NCBI GenBank assembly: GCA_026932235.1
Contig: JAIXKR010000162.1
Coordinates: 83,011 to 115,355 of the forward strand
Length of the DNA stretch: 32,345 nucleotides
Origin: Burkholderiales bacterium
GTDB taxonomy: Bacteria > Pseudomonadota > Gammaproteobacteria > Burkholderiales > Burkholderiaceae_C
Reading direction: 5' to 3'
Made by a program: the position numbers and the translations under genes. Shown piece after piece: positions 7,107 to 16,373 of the stretch. The notes beneath the pieces were generated by a model. It saw nothing but the letters and a program-made list of their open reading frames with translations. It was not told where the DNA came from and ran no database searches. Each line of letters opens with the position of its first letter. The stretch's first letter is position 1.

Positions 7107-8114
7107 ATGAAGACCGCCTTTCTCGCTGCCCTCGGCCTGGCCATGGCCACCGCCCTCGCCCCCTTCGACGCCGAGGCCAAGCGCCTGGGCGGCGGCAAGT
7201 CCTTCGGCATGCAGCGCAACATGCCCCAGCGTACCGCACCCGACGCGCCGCCCCCGAAGCCGGCCGCGCCCGCACAGCAGGGCGCCGCGGGCCAGCAGGC
7301 CGCCGCCGGCCAGCAGGCGGCGCCGGCAGCCGCCCCCAACGCCGCGGCGGCACAGGCCGCCGCGCCCAAGCGCAACTGGATGGGGCCGGTGGCCGGGCTC
7401 GCCGCGGGCCTCGGGCTGGCCGCGCTCATGAGCCACCTGGGCCTGGGCGAGCAGTTCGCGAGCTTCCTGATGATCGCGCTGCTGGCGATGGCGGCGCTCG
7501 CCGTCCTGCGCCTGCTGATGGCGCGCCGCGCGCAGCCGCAAACCCAGGGCGCCGGTGTCCGCACGGCCGGCTCCGCGCGCGCCGGGAGCGCGCAGGTCGC
7601 CTGGCCGCAGGCCGCTGGCGGCTCCGGCGCCGTCGAGCACGCCGCCGCAACACCCCAAGCGCGCGAAGTGCCGGCCGACGCGGGGACGGCAACCGTTGCC
7701 GAGCCAGCCGTCGCCAAGGCCTTCGTTCCCGCCGTCTTCGACGCCGAGGGCTTCGCGCGCACGGCGAAGATGATCTTCATCCGCCTGCAGGCCGCGCACG
7801 ACGCCGGCGACCTCGACGACCTGCGCGCGTTCACGACGCCCGAGATGTTCGCCGAACTGAGCCTGGACGTGCGCGAGCGCGGCGATGCCAGCCAGCACAC
7901 CGAAGTGCTGCGGATCGACGCCGAGGTGCTGGACGTCGCCACCGAAGGCGCACGCCAGGTGGTGAGCGTGCGCATGCGCGGCCAGGTGCGCGAAGAGGCC
8001 GGCGCCGAGGCAGTCGCCGTGGACGAGGTCTGGCACCTCGTCAAGCCCGTCGACGGCAGCCGCAACTGGGCCATCGCCGGCATCGAGCAGTGGCAGGGAG
8101 CCGCGGTCCACTGA
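7107..8114 (+). CDS. Tim44-like domain membrane protein
   Basis: The protein (335 aa) begins with a signal-like hydrophobic segment (MKTAFLAALGLAMATALAPFDAEA) and the short motif KRLGGGKSFGMQR common in bacterial Tim44-like proteins. A low-complexity stretch of Ala, Gln and Pro follows, with repeats such as GQQAAAGQQAA. Two hydrophobic segments (about residues 92-114 and 117-140) come next, then an Ala-rich linker and a C-terminal Tim44-like domain (about 215-335) with typical features AKMIFIRLQAAHDAGDLDDL and FTTPEMFAEL. In mitochondria the domain contacts the import motor; in bacteria its role is largely unknown and membrane association is inferred. The phosphatase gene follows after 7 bp. 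Confidence 0.85.
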   Translation: MKTAFLAALGLAMATALAPFDAEAKRLGGGKSFGMQRNMPQRTAPDAPPPKPAAPAQQGAAGQQAAAGQQAAPAAAPNAAAAQAAAPKRNWMGPVAGLAAGLGLAALMSHLGLGEQFASFLMIALLAMAALAVLRLLMARRAQPQTQGAGVRTAGSARAGSAQVAWPQAAGGSGAVEHAAATPQAREVPADAGTATVAEPAVAKAFVPAVFDAEGFARTAKMIFIRLQAAHDAGDLDDLRAFTTPEMFAELSLDVRERGDASQHTEVLRIDAEVLDVATEGARQVVSVRMRGQVREEAGAEAVAVDEVWHLVKPVDGSRNWAIAGIEQWQGAAVH

Positions 8115-8121
8115 ACGGGCC

Positions 8122-8601
8122 ATGCCGTTTCGCGCGCTGGAACTCCCGCCGCAGCCGGGTCAGGGCCGCGTCTGGCTGTCGTCGATGCCCGGGCGCCACG
8201 AGCCCTGGCCGGCCTTCCTGCAGGAAGCGCGCGAGCGCCATCTGAGTCAGGTGCTGTGCCTGAACCCGCTGTTCGAGGTGCAGCGCCTGTCGCCGGACTA
8301 CGCTGCGGCCATCGCCGCGGGCACGCTCCCGTTTCGCTGGACGCACCTGCCGATGCAGGACTTCGGTCTGGCCGAGGCGCTGGAGGTCTACCGCACCGGC
8401 ATCGATGGCGCCGCCGACACGGTCCGCAGCGGCGGCGCCGTTCTGCTGCACTGCGCCGCGGGCATCGGCCGCACCGGCACCACCGCCGCCTGCCTGCTCA
8501 AGCGCCTGGGCGCGCCCACCGCGCTCGCCCTGCAGCGCGTGCGTGAAGCGGGTTCCAACCCCGAATCGGCGCTGCAGCAGGGCTTGATCGAGCGCTTCTA
8601 G
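8122..8601 (+). CDS. Dual-specificity/tyrosine-type protein phosphatase
   Basis: A compact Cys-based phosphatase (159 aa). The P-loop signature HCAAGIGRTG (C-x5-R-T/S) holds the nucleophilic Cys and the phosphate-binding Arg, and an upstream Asp in LPMQDFG is placed as the general acid. There is no signal peptide or membrane segment, so it should act in the cytoplasm on phosphoproteins or another phosphorylated compound; the substrate cannot be told. It starts 7 bp after the Tim44-like gene and lacks a strong ribosome site, so translation is probably coupled. It converges on purL across a 158-bp gap that contains a weak 7-bp inverted repeat (8604-8633) without a T run. Confidence 0.85.
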   Translation: MPFRALELPPQPGQGRVWLSSMPGRHEPWPAFLQEARERHLSQVLCLNPLFEVQRLSPDYAAAIAAGTLPFRWTHLPMQDFGLAEALEVYRTGIDGAADTVRSGGAVLLHCAAGIGRTGTTAACLLKRLGAPTALALQRVREAGSNPESALQQGLIERF

Positions 8602-8759
8602 CAGCCGGCGCGCGAAATGCATCCGCCGCCGGCCATCGAGCCCGCGGCGCAGCGCAGCAGGCCGCCCCGGCGGAACGGCCCGACCGTGAGCCGAAGGTCG
8701 AGCCCTTCGCGCAGGCGGCCGGATCGGCGCTGGTCCGGATGCCGCGCCTGGGAGGCCCT

Positions 8760-11700
8760 TCAGCCCAAGGCCTGCCGTGCGTTGCGGAACATGCGCAGCC
8801 ACGGGCTGTCGGCGCTCACGTCGCCACCGCTCCAGCTCATCTGCACGTTGCGCAACACGCGCTCGGGGTGGGGCATGAGCGCGGTGACGCGGCCGTCGGC
8901 GGTGGTCACACCCGTGAGACCTGCGGGGCTGCCGTTGGGGTTGAAGGGATAGGCTTCGGTCGGCCGGCCGTGGTGATCGACGAAACGCAGCGCGCGCTCG
9001 ACCCGGAGGGCGTCGCCGCGCTGCGAGAAGTCGGCGAGACCCTCGCCGTGCGAGACGGCGATGGGGATGCGGCTGCCCGCCATGCCGGTGAAGAAGAGGC
9101 TGGGGCTGTCCAGCACTTCGACCAGCGAGAGCCGCGCCTCGAACTGCTGGCTGCGGTTGCGCGTGAAGCGCGGCCAGTGCTGCGTGCCGGGGATCAGCGG
9201 CGAGAGCGCGGCCAGCATCTGGCAACCGTTGCACACGCCCAGCGTGAGCGTGCCCGAGCGGTTGAAGAAGGCCGCGAAGGCCTCGGCCAGCGTCGGGTTG
9301 AAGAGGATGGAGCGCGCCCAGCCTTCGCCGGCGCCAAGCGTGTCGCCGTAACTGAAGCCGCCGCAGGCGACGACCGCCTGGAACATGTCCAGTCGCGCGC
9401 GCCCGGCCTGCAGGTCCGACATGTGCACGTCGAAGGCGTCGAAGCCCGCGCGCGCGAGCGCCCAGCTCATCTCCACCGCCGAGTTCACGCCCTGCTCGCG
9501 CAGCACGGCCACCGCAGGGCGCGCGCCGGTGGCGATCATCGGCGCGGCCACGTCCTCGGCGGGGTCGAAGCTCAGCTGCAGGTGCAGCCCGGGGTCGTCG
9601 CTTGCGGCCACGGCGGCGTGCTCGGCGTCGGCCAGATCGGGGTGGTCGCGCTCGCGCGCGATGCGCCAGCTCACCTCGTCCCAGGCCTGCAGCAGCGTCG
9701 CCAGCGGCGCGCCGTAGCGGCAACGGGCGTCGCGCCAGACCTCGACGACGCCGCGCTCGTTGGTCTTGCCGACGACGTGCGCGTGGCGCGAGAGGCCGTG
9801 CCGGCGCAGCGTGGCGATGACCGCGTCGCGATGCGCGCTCTCGACCTGGAGCACGACGCCCAGCTCCTCGTTGAACAAGGCCTCGAGCGTGAGCTGCTCG
9901 CGGCGTTCGCCGACCTGGCTCGCCCAGTTCTTCGAATCACCGTGGTCGGCGCGGCTGTCGCTGATGCCGTCGCCCTCGGTGACGAGGATGTCGACGTTCA
10001 GGCTCACGCCCAGGCGCCCGGCAAAGGCCATCTCGCACACCGTCGCCCACAGGCCGCCGTCGCTGCGGTCGTGGTAGGCGAGGATGCGGCCCTGCGCGCG
10101 CAGCTCGTCGATCGCGGCCGCCAGCGCGACGAGCTGCCCCGGGTCGTCCAGGTCGGGCACCGTGTCGCCGAAGCGGCCGAGCACCTGCGCCAGCATCGAG
10201 CCGCCCATGCGCCGCCGCCCTCCCCCGAGATCGACGAGGATCAGCGTCGTGTCGCCCGGCTGCAGCTGCGGCGTGAGCGTGCCGCGCACGTCGGCCAGCG
10301 CGGCAAAGGCGGTGACGATCAGCGACACCGGCGCCGTCACCTGGCGCGCCTGCCCGTCTTCGTGCCAGCGCATGCGCATCGACAGCGAATCCTTGCCCAC
10401 CGGCACGCCGATGCCCAGCGCCGGGCACAGCTCCATGCCCACGGCCTTCACGGCGTCGTAGAGCGCGGCGTCCTCACCCGGCTCGCCGCAGGCGGCCATC
10501 CAGTTGCACGAGAGCTTGACGCGCGCAAGCTCGACCGGCGCGGCGAGCAGGTTGGTGATGGCCTCGCCCACCGCCATGCGGCCCGAGGCCGGCGCGTCGA
10601 TGGCCGCCAGCGGCGTGCGCTCGCCCATGCACATGGCCTCGCCGGCAAAGCCGGCATGGTCGGCCAGCGTCACGGCGACGTCGGCTACCGGCACCTGCCA
10701 GGGGCCGACCATCGGGTCGCGGTGCGAGAGCCCGCCCACCGTGCGGTCGCCGATCGTCACGAGGAAGCGCTTGCTGGCCACCGTGGGGTGGCGCAGCACG
10801 GCGAGCGCGACTTCGTCCAGCGGCACGCCGGTGAGGTCCAGCGGCGCCTCGCGGCGTGCCACGCGCTGCACGTCGCGCTGCATGCGCGGGGGCTTGCCCA
10901 GCAGCACGTCCATCGGCATGTCGATCACCCGCGGTCCGCCCGGGCCCTCCTCCAGGACGAGCTGCGGCGCCTCGGTGGCGACGCCGACGATCGCGAAGGG
11001 GCAGCGCTCGCGCGCGCACATCTGCTCGAACATCGGCAACAGGCCGGGGTCGATCGCCAGCACGTAGCGCTCCTGGCTCTCGTTGCACCAGGCCTCCTTG
11101 GGCGCCAGGCCCGTCTCCTCCAGCGGCACGCGCTCGAGGTCGAACACGGCGCCCTTGCCGGCGCCGTCCACCAGCTCGGGAAAGGCGTTGGAGAGGCCGC
11201 CCGCACCGACGTCGTGGATCGCAAGGATGGGGTTGTGCTCGCCCAGGCCCCAGCAGCGGTCGATGACCTCCTGCGCACGGCGCTGCATTTCGGGGTTTCC
11301 GCGCTGCACGCTGTCGAAATCGAGTGCCGCGGCGTTGCTGCCTGCGGCCATCGAGCTCGCCGCGCCACCGCCCATGCCGATGCGCATGCCCGGGCCGCCG
11401 AGCTGCACCAGCAGCGTGCCTTCGGCGAAGGGGCGCTTCTTCGTCTGCGCGGCGTCGATGCTGCCGAGGCCGCCGGCAATCATGATCGGCTTGTGATAGC
11501 CGCGCTGCACGCCGGCCACCGGCTGCTCGAAGACGCGGAAGTAGCCGCCGAGGTTGGGGCGCCCGAACTCGTTGTTGAAGGCCGCGCCGCCGAGCGGCCC
11601 CTCGGTCATGATCTGCAGCGCGCTGGCGATGTGCGCGGGCCGGCCGACGCGCTCGCGCTCCCAGGGCTCCGCGGTCCCGGGCAGGTGCAGGTTGCCCACC

Positions 11701-12749
11701 GAGAAGCCGGTCAGCCCCGCCTTGGGCCGCGCGCCACGGCCGGTGGCGCCCTCGTCGCGGATCTCGCCGCCGGCACCGGTGGCGGCGCCGGGGAAGGGGC
11801 TGATCGCCGTCGGGTGGTTGTGCGTCTCCACCTTCATCAGCACGTGCGCAAGCCCTTCGCGCGCGGCGTAGCGGGGCGCGTTGGTGAAGCCCTCGGGCTG
11901 CCAGCGCCGGATCGTCCCGCCCTCCATCACCGCGGCGTTGTCGTGGTAGGCGACGACCGTGTGCCGCCCGCTCACGCGCTCGGTGTGGCGGATCATCTCG
12001 AACAGCGAGCGCTCCTGCGGCTCGCCGTCGATCGTGAAGCGGGCGTTGAAGATCTTGTGCCGGCAGTGCTCGCTGTTGGCCTGCGCGAACATCATCAGCT
12101 CGACGTCGCTCGGATTGCGGCCGAGCTTGCCGAAGGCGGCGACGAGGTAGTCGATCTCGTCGTCGGCCAGCGCCAGGCCCCAGTCGGCGTTGGCCTCCGC
12201 GAGCGCCTCGCGGCCACGGCCGAGCACGTCCACACGCTCCAGCGCCGGCGCCGGCCGCGGCTCGAAGAGCTGCCGCGCCGCGTCGCGCTCGAAGGCGACG
12301 CTCTCGGTCATGCGGTCGTGCAGCAGCGCCGCCAGCGCCTGGCGCTCCTCGTCCGAGAGCGGCCTGGCTGCACCCAGCAGCCGCTTCTCCAGCGTGAGGC
12401 GGAATTCGGTGACGCGCTCGACGCGGCGCAGCTCCAGGCCGCAGTTGCGCGCGATGTCGGTGGCCTTGCTCGCCCAGGGCGAGACGGTGCCCAGGCGCGG
12501 CATCACGAGCACGCAGTCGCCTTCGACGCCGCCGGCGCAGCGCGCGCCGTAGTCGAGCAGCGCGGCGAGCTTGTCGACGTCCGCCGCCTTCGGCACCGCG
12601 TCGAAGGCAGCCCAGTGCACGTGCCGCGCCGTCACCGCCGCGACGCGCGGGCAGGCCTGCCGCAGCCGCGCCAGCAGCGCCTGCGCGCGGAACGCGGGAA
12701 GCGCATCGCCCCCTTCGAAGTGCATCAAATGGAGACTCGTCGGGGGCAT
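8760..12749 (-). CDS. purL: Phosphoribosylformylglycinamidine synthase PurL (large, single-chain)
   Basis: PurL (1329 aa; the large type is usually about 1290-1340) converts FGAR to FGAM with ATP and glutamine in the fourth step of purine synthesis. The N-terminal domain begins [11 protein letters not shown]. The synthetase core shows [27 protein letters not shown], a family hallmark, and NQSTGV-like core elements further on. The C-terminal class-I glutaminase has [17 protein letters not shown] with the catalytic Cys near residue 1173, and the His/Glu pair in PHPERV near residue 1294. The ATG at 12749 matches the family start; longer in-frame extension upstream would overlap map and is unlikely. 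The gene diverges from map. Purine-dependent control is plausible, but no PurR site was recognised. Confidence 0.97.
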   Translation of the reverse strand: MPPTSLHLMHFEGGDALPAFRAQALLARLRQACPRVAAVTARHVHWAAFDAVPKAADVDKLAALLDYGARCAGGVEGDCVLVMPRLGTVSPWASKATDIARNCGLELRRVERVTEFRLTLEKRLLGAARPLSDEERQALAALLHDRMTESVAFERDAARQLFEPRPAPALERVDVLGRGREALAEANADWGLALADDEIDYLVAAFGKLGRNPSDVELMMFAQANSEHCRHKIFNARFTIDGEPQERSLFEMIRHTERVSGRHTVVAYHDNAAVMEGGTIRRWQPEGFTNAPRYAAREGLAHVLMKVETHNHPTAISPFPGAATGAGGEIRDEGATGRGARPKAGLTGFSVGNLHLPGTAEPWERERVGRPAHIASALQIMTEGPLGGAAFNNEFGRPNLGGYFRVFEQPVAGVQRGYHKPIMIAGGLGSIDAAQTKKRPFAEGTLLVQLGGPGMRIGMGGGAASSMAAGSNAAALDFDSVQRGNPEMQRRAQEVIDRCWGLGEHNPILAIHDVGAGGLSNAFPELVDGAGKGAVFDLERVPLEETGLAPKEAWCNESQERYVLAIDPGLLPMFEQMCARERCPFAIVGVATEAPQLVLEEGPGGPRVIDMPMDVLLGKPPRMQRDVQRVARREAPLDLTGVPLDEVALAVLRHPTVASKRFLVTIGDRTVGGLSHRDPMVGPWQVPVADVAVTLADHAGFAGEAMCMGERTPLAAIDAPASGRMAVGEAITNLLAAPVELARVKLSCNWMAACGEPGEDAALYDAVKAVGMELCPALGIGVPVGKDSLSMRMRWHEDGQARQVTAPVSLIVTAFAALADVRGTLTPQLQPGDTTLILVDLGGGRRRMGGSMLAQVLGRFGDTVPDLDDPGQLVALAAAIDELRAQGRILAYHDRSDGGLWATVCEMAFAGRLGVSLNVDILVTEGDGISDSRADHGDSKNWASQVGERREQLTLEALFNEELGVVLQVESAHRDAVIATLRRHGLSRHAHVVGKTNERGVVEVWRDARCRYGAPLATLLQAWDEVSWRIARERDHPDLADAEHAAVAASDDPGLHLQLSFDPAEDVAAPMIATGARPAVAVLREQGVNSAVEMSWALARAGFDAFDVHMSDLQAGRARLDMFQAVVACGGFSYGDTLGAGEGWARSILFNPTLAEAFAAFFNRSGTLTLGVCNGCQMLAALSPLIPGTQHWPRFTRNRSQQFEARLSLVEVLDSPSLFFTGMAGSRIPIAVSHGEGLADFSQRGDALRVERALRFVDHHGRPTEAYPFNPNGSPAGLTGVTTADGRVTALMPHPERVLRNVQMSWSGGDVSADSPWLRMFRNARQALG

Positions 12750-12757
12750 GCCAACCC

Positions 12758-12769
12758 GCCCATATGGGC
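12758..12769. promoter_or_regulatory. 12-bp palindrome between purL and map
   Basis: GCCCATATGGGC is a perfect palindrome 9 bp upstream of the purL start, in the 70-bp divergent region. It would sit in the purL leader or at the start of the map promoter and could bind a dimeric regulator. It has AT at its centre, unlike the chance GC palindromes nearby. Confidence 0.35.
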
Positions 12770-12789
12770 AAACGTAGAGGGAAACCCGG

Positions 12790-12795
12790 ATTCTA
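12790..12795 (-). promoter_or_regulatory. Candidate -10 element of purL
   Basis: TAGAAT on the minus strand (5 of 6 matches to TATAAT), 40 bp upstream of the purL ATG. No good -35 box was seen at the usual distance. If used, the palindrome at 12758-12769 would be inside the untranslated leader. Confidence 0.35.
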
Positions 12796-12807
12796 GGCGT
12801 GCGATGG

Positions 12808-12813
12808 AATAAT
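12808..12813 (+). promoter_or_regulatory. Candidate -10 element of map (leaderless start)
   Basis: AATAAT (5 of 6 matches to TATAAT) ends exactly 6 nt before the map ATG, so transcription would begin at or next to the start codon. No Shine-Dalgarno site exists. The -35 region is unclear. Confidence 0.45.
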
Positions 12814-12819
12814 CCGCCG

Positions 12820-13689
12820 ATGGCCATCCCCATCAAGAACGCCGCCGAAATCGACGCGATGCGCCTGGCCGGACGCCTGGCGTCCGAGGTGCTGGACATG
12901 CTCGAGCCGCACATCCGCGCGGGCATCACCACGCGCGAGATCGACCGTCTCGCCCACGAGCACATGGTCAAGGTGCAGGGCGGCGTGCCGGCCACGCTGG
13001 GCTACCAGCCGCCGGGCTACCCGGCCTATCCGGCCTCGCTGTGCACCTCGCTCAACGACGTCGTCTGCCACGGCATTCCCGACGACCGGCCGCTCAAGGA
13101 CGGCGACATCCTCAACGTCGACGTCACCGTCATCAAGGACGGCTGGCACGGCGACAACAGCCGCATGTACGTCGTCGGCAACGCCAGCATCGCCGCGCGG
13201 CGGCTGTGCCGGATCACCTTCGAGGCGATGTGGAAGGGCATCGTCAAGGTGCGCCCGGGCGCGCGACTGGGCGACATCGGCCACGCCATCCAGACCTTCG
13301 CCGAGCACAACGGCTACTCGGTCGTGCGCGAGTTCTGCGGCCACGGCGTCGGCGCGCGCTTCCACGAGGAGCCTCAGGTGCTGCACTACGGCCGCCCGGG
13401 CACGCTCGAGGAGCTGGTGCCGGGGATGATCTTCACCATCGAGCCCATGATCAACGCCGGCCGGCGCGAGATCAAGGAGGACCGCAAGGGCGGGCGCCCC
13501 TACGACGGCTGGACCATCGTCACCCGGGACCGCTCGCTCTCCGCGCAATGGGAGCACAGCGTGCTCGTCACCGAGACCGGCTACGAGGTGCTCACCGTCT
13601 CGGCCGGAAGCCCGCCGCCGCCGGACTTCGCGCCGCTGGGCTATGGCGGCGCGCGCGTCGCCGCGCCCGCGCCCGCGGCGGCGGACTGA
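12820..13689 (+). CDS. map: Type I methionine aminopeptidase
   Basis: MetAP (289 aa) removes the N-terminal Met from nascent proteins in the cytoplasm. The five metal ligands are all present in the expected order: Asp101 in NVDVTV, Asp112 in GDNSRM, His175 in CGHGVG, Glu208 in TIEPMIN and Glu245 in WEHSVLVT. Compared with the usual about 265 residues it has a 25-residue C-terminal tail rich in Pro and Ala ([15 protein letters not shown]...), likely flexible. I chose ATG 12820 over the in-frame GTG at 12799 because [15 protein letters not shown] matches the family start. It heads a twelve-gene plus-strand run and is followed 14 bp later by glnD. Confidence 0.96.
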   Translation: MAIPIKNAAEIDAMRLAGRLASEVLDMLEPHIRAGITTREIDRLAHEHMVKVQGGVPATLGYQPPGYPAYPASLCTSLNDVVCHGIPDDRPLKDGDILNVDVTVIKDGWHGDNSRMYVVGNASIAARRLCRITFEAMWKGIVKVRPGARLGDIGHAIQTFAEHNGYSVVREFCGHGVGARFHEEPQVLHYGRPGTLEELVPGMIFTIEPMINAGRREIKEDRKGGRPYDGWTIVTRDRSLSAQWEHSVLVTETGYEVLTVSAGSPPPPDFAPLGYGGARVAAPAPAAAD

Positions 13690-13703
13690 GCACGCAGCCG
13701 GCC

Positions 13704-16349
13704 ATGCGCGCGTCACCGGCGTCGGCGAGCGCCGCGCCCGAGGCCGGCGCGCCGGCCGCCGAGCTCGATCCGGCGGCGCTGCGCCGGCGCTTCCTCGACG
13801 GCAAGGCCCGGCTCCTCGCCGACTTCGCCGCCGCGGCGCCGCGCGCGGCAGCGGCGACGCGGCTGCTGCGCGCGCTCACGCGGCACGTCGACGGCACGCT
13901 GGGCGCGCTCTGGCAGCAGGCCGGCATGCCGGCGCAGGCGGCGCTCGTCGCCGTCGGCGGCTACGGCCGCGAGGAGCTCTTTCCGGCCTCGGACATCGAC
14001 GTGATGATCCTGCTCGAATCGACCGCGGAGGCGCAACTGCCGCGTGAGGCGATCGAGCGCTTCGTCACCCTGTGCTGGGACAGCGGGCTCGAGATCGGCT
14101 CCTCGGTGCGCAGCGTCGAAGAGTGCCTGGCGCAGGCGCGGCAGGACATCACCGTGCAGACGGCGGTGCTCGAGGGCCGCCTCGTCTGCGGCGAGCGCGC
14201 GCTCGAGCAGCGCCTGCGGCGCGCGCTCGACGCCGCCACGGACGCGCGCGCGTTCCTGCGCGCGAAGACGCTCGAGATGCGCCAGCGCCACGTCAAGTAC
14301 GAAGGCACGCCCTACGCGCTCGAGCCCAACTGCAAGGAGAGCCCGGGCGGACTGCGCGACCTGCAGGTGCTGATCTGGGTCGCGCGCGCCGCGGGACTGG
14401 GACGCACCTGGCGCGAGCTCTGCACCCGAGGGCTGGTGACGCCGCTCGAGGCGCGGCGGCTGCATCAGCACGAGGGCCTGCTCAAGCTCATCCGCGCGCG
14501 CCTGCACCTCGTCTCCGGGCGGCGCGAGGACCGGCTGCTCTTCGACCTGCAGACCGCCGTCGCCGAGAGCTTTCACCTGAGGTCCACCGACGAGCAGCAC
14601 TGCTCGGAACGGCTGATGCACCGCTACTACTGGGCGGCCAAGGCGGTGACGCAGCTCAACCAGATCCTGCTGCTGAACCTCAGGGAGCGCATCACCGGCA
14701 CCGAGCGCGCGCCGATGCGGCGCATCAACGCCCGCTTCCTCGACCGCGGCGGCATGCTCGAGATCGCCAACGACGGCCTCTACGCGCAGGATCCGCACGC
14801 CATCCTCGAGACCTTCCTCGTCTACCAGCGCACGCCGGGCCTGCGCGGGCTCTCGGCGCGCACGCTGCGCGCGCTCTACAACGCGCGCGGGCTGATGGGC
14901 GCGGCCTTCCGCCGCGACCCGCGCAACCGCGAACTCTTCATGCAGATGCTGCGCCAGCCGCAGGGGCAGACGCACGTGCTGCGGCAGATGAACGCCACCA
15001 GCGTGCTCGGGCGCTACCTGTGGGTGTTCCGGCGCATCGTCGGGCGCATGCAGCACGACCTCTTCCACGTCTACACCGTCGACCAGCACATCCTGATGGT
15101 GCTGCGCAACGTGCGCCGCTTCCTCATCCCCGAGCACGCGCACGAGTATCCCTTGTGCAGCCGGCTCGCCGCGGGCTTCGACCGCCCCTGGGTGCTGTAC
15201 GTGGCGGCGCTGTTCCACGACGTCGCCAAGGGGCGGCGCGGCGACCACAGCGAGCTCGGCGCGCGCGAGGTGCGGCGCTTCTGCCGCGCGCACGAGGTGC
15301 CGGCCGACGACGCGCGCCTGATCGAGTTCCTCGTGCGCGAGCACCTGAACATGAGCCGCGTGGCGCAGAAGGAGGATCTCTACGACCCCGAGGTGATCGC
15401 GCGCTTTGCCGCGCTCGTCGGCGACGCACGCACGCTGACCGCGCTCTACCTGCTGACCGTGGCCGACATCCGCGGCACCGGGCCGACGGTGTGGAACGCC
15501 TGGAAGGGCAAGCTGCTCGAGGACCTCTACCGCCTGACGCTGCGCGCGCTCGGCGGCGCGCAGCCGGACCTGGAGGCGGAGATCGAGGCGCGACGGCAGC
15601 AGGCACGCGCCCAGCTCGCGCGCTGGGGCGCGCCGCCGGACTGCGAACAGCCGCTTTGGCAGACCCTGGACGTGGGCTACTTCGCGCGCCACGACGCAGA
15701 GGAGCTGGCCTGGCACGCGCAGGCGCTGGCCGGACATGTCGGTACCGGCGCCGCGGTGGTGCATGCGCGCCGCTCGCCCAGCGGCGACGGCCTGCAGGTG
15801 CTGATCTACGTGCAGGACCAGCCGGACCTGTTCGCGCGCATCTGTGGCTACTTCGACCGTCACGGCTTCAGCATCCAGGACGCGCGCATTCACACCACGA
15901 GCGACGGCTTCGCGCTCGACACCTTCCAGATCGTGAGCCCGCTGCCCGATCCCGACGACGAGGCCGAAGGCTATCGCCAGCAGATCGCGCAGGTGCAGGA
16001 GCAGGCGCTGGCCGCCATCCGCAGCAGCGGACCGCTGCCCGCACCGACGCGCGGCCGCGTCTCGCGCCGCGTGCGTTCCTTCCCCGAGACGCCCAGCGTC
16101 ACGCTGACCCCCGACGAGCGCGCGCAGCACTGGCTGCTGACGGTGACCGCCAGCGACCGCGTCGGCCTGCTCTACGCCATCGCGCGCGTGCTGGCGCAGC
16201 ACGGCATCAACCTGCAGCTGGCGAAGGTGGCGACGCTGGGCGAGCGTGTGGAGGACGTCTTCCTCATCGACGGCACGGCGCTGCAGCAGCCCAAGGTGCA
16301 GTTGCAGATCGAGAACGAGCTGCTCGACGCCATCGGCACGCCGGCCTGA
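13704..16349 (+). CDS. glnD: Bifunctional uridylyltransferase/uridylyl-removing enzyme GlnD
   Basis: GlnD (881 aa; E. coli 890) adds UMP to PII proteins when glutamine is low and removes it when glutamine is high, setting nitrogen metabolism. The nucleotidyltransferase motif is GGYGREELFPASDID (about residues 84-98). The central part contains PNCKESPGGLRDLQ. The HD hydrolase motif FHDVAKGRRGDHS lies near residue 505. Two C-terminal ACT domains (about 699-745 and 809-857) contain DQPDLFARICGYFDRHG and SDRVGLLYAIARVL; they sense glutamine. The ATG at 13704, 14 bp after map, is the only good start before the conserved region. The map-glnD order is common in betaproteobacteria. Confidence 0.97.
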   Translation: MRASPASASAAPEAGAPAAELDPAALRRRFLDGKARLLADFAAAAPRAAAATRLLRALTRHVDGTLGALWQQAGMPAQAALVAVGGYGREELFPASDIDVMILLESTAEAQLPREAIERFVTLCWDSGLEIGSSVRSVEECLAQARQDITVQTAVLEGRLVCGERALEQRLRRALDAATDARAFLRAKTLEMRQRHVKYEGTPYALEPNCKESPGGLRDLQVLIWVARAAGLGRTWRELCTRGLVTPLEARRLHQHEGLLKLIRARLHLVSGRREDRLLFDLQTAVAESFHLRSTDEQHCSERLMHRYYWAAKAVTQLNQILLLNLRERITGTERAPMRRINARFLDRGGMLEIANDGLYAQDPHAILETFLVYQRTPGLRGLSARTLRALYNARGLMGAAFRRDPRNRELFMQMLRQPQGQTHVLRQMNATSVLGRYLWVFRRIVGRMQHDLFHVYTVDQHILMVLRNVRRFLIPEHAHEYPLCSRLAAGFDRPWVLYVAALFHDVAKGRRGDHSELGAREVRRFCRAHEVPADDARLIEFLVREHLNMSRVAQKEDLYDPEVIARFAALVGDARTLTALYLLTVADIRGTGPTVWNAWKGKLLEDLYRLTLRALGGAQPDLEAEIEARRQQARAQLARWGAPPDCEQPLWQTLDVGYFARHDAEELAWHAQALAGHVGTGAAVVHARRSPSGDGLQVLIYVQDQPDLFARICGYFDRHGFSIQDARIHTTSDGFALDTFQIVSPLPDPDDEAEGYRQQIAQVQEQALAAIRSSGPLPAPTRGRVSRRVRSFPETPSVTLTPDERAQHWLLTVTASDRVGLLYAIARVLAQHGINLQLAKVATLGERVEDVFLIDGTALQQPKVQLQIENELLDAIGTPA

Positions 16350-16373
16350 AGCAGGGACGCCCGCTCGAACGCC

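Noticed and set aside
8604-8633. 7-bp inverted repeat as terminator between the phosphatase and purL
   Set aside because: 16-nt loop, no T run on either strand; plausible by chance at this GC content.
8739-12812. 1357-codon plus-strand frame opposite purL
   Set aside because: Shadow of purL; composition is Arg-, Ala- and His-rich with no recognisable domain.
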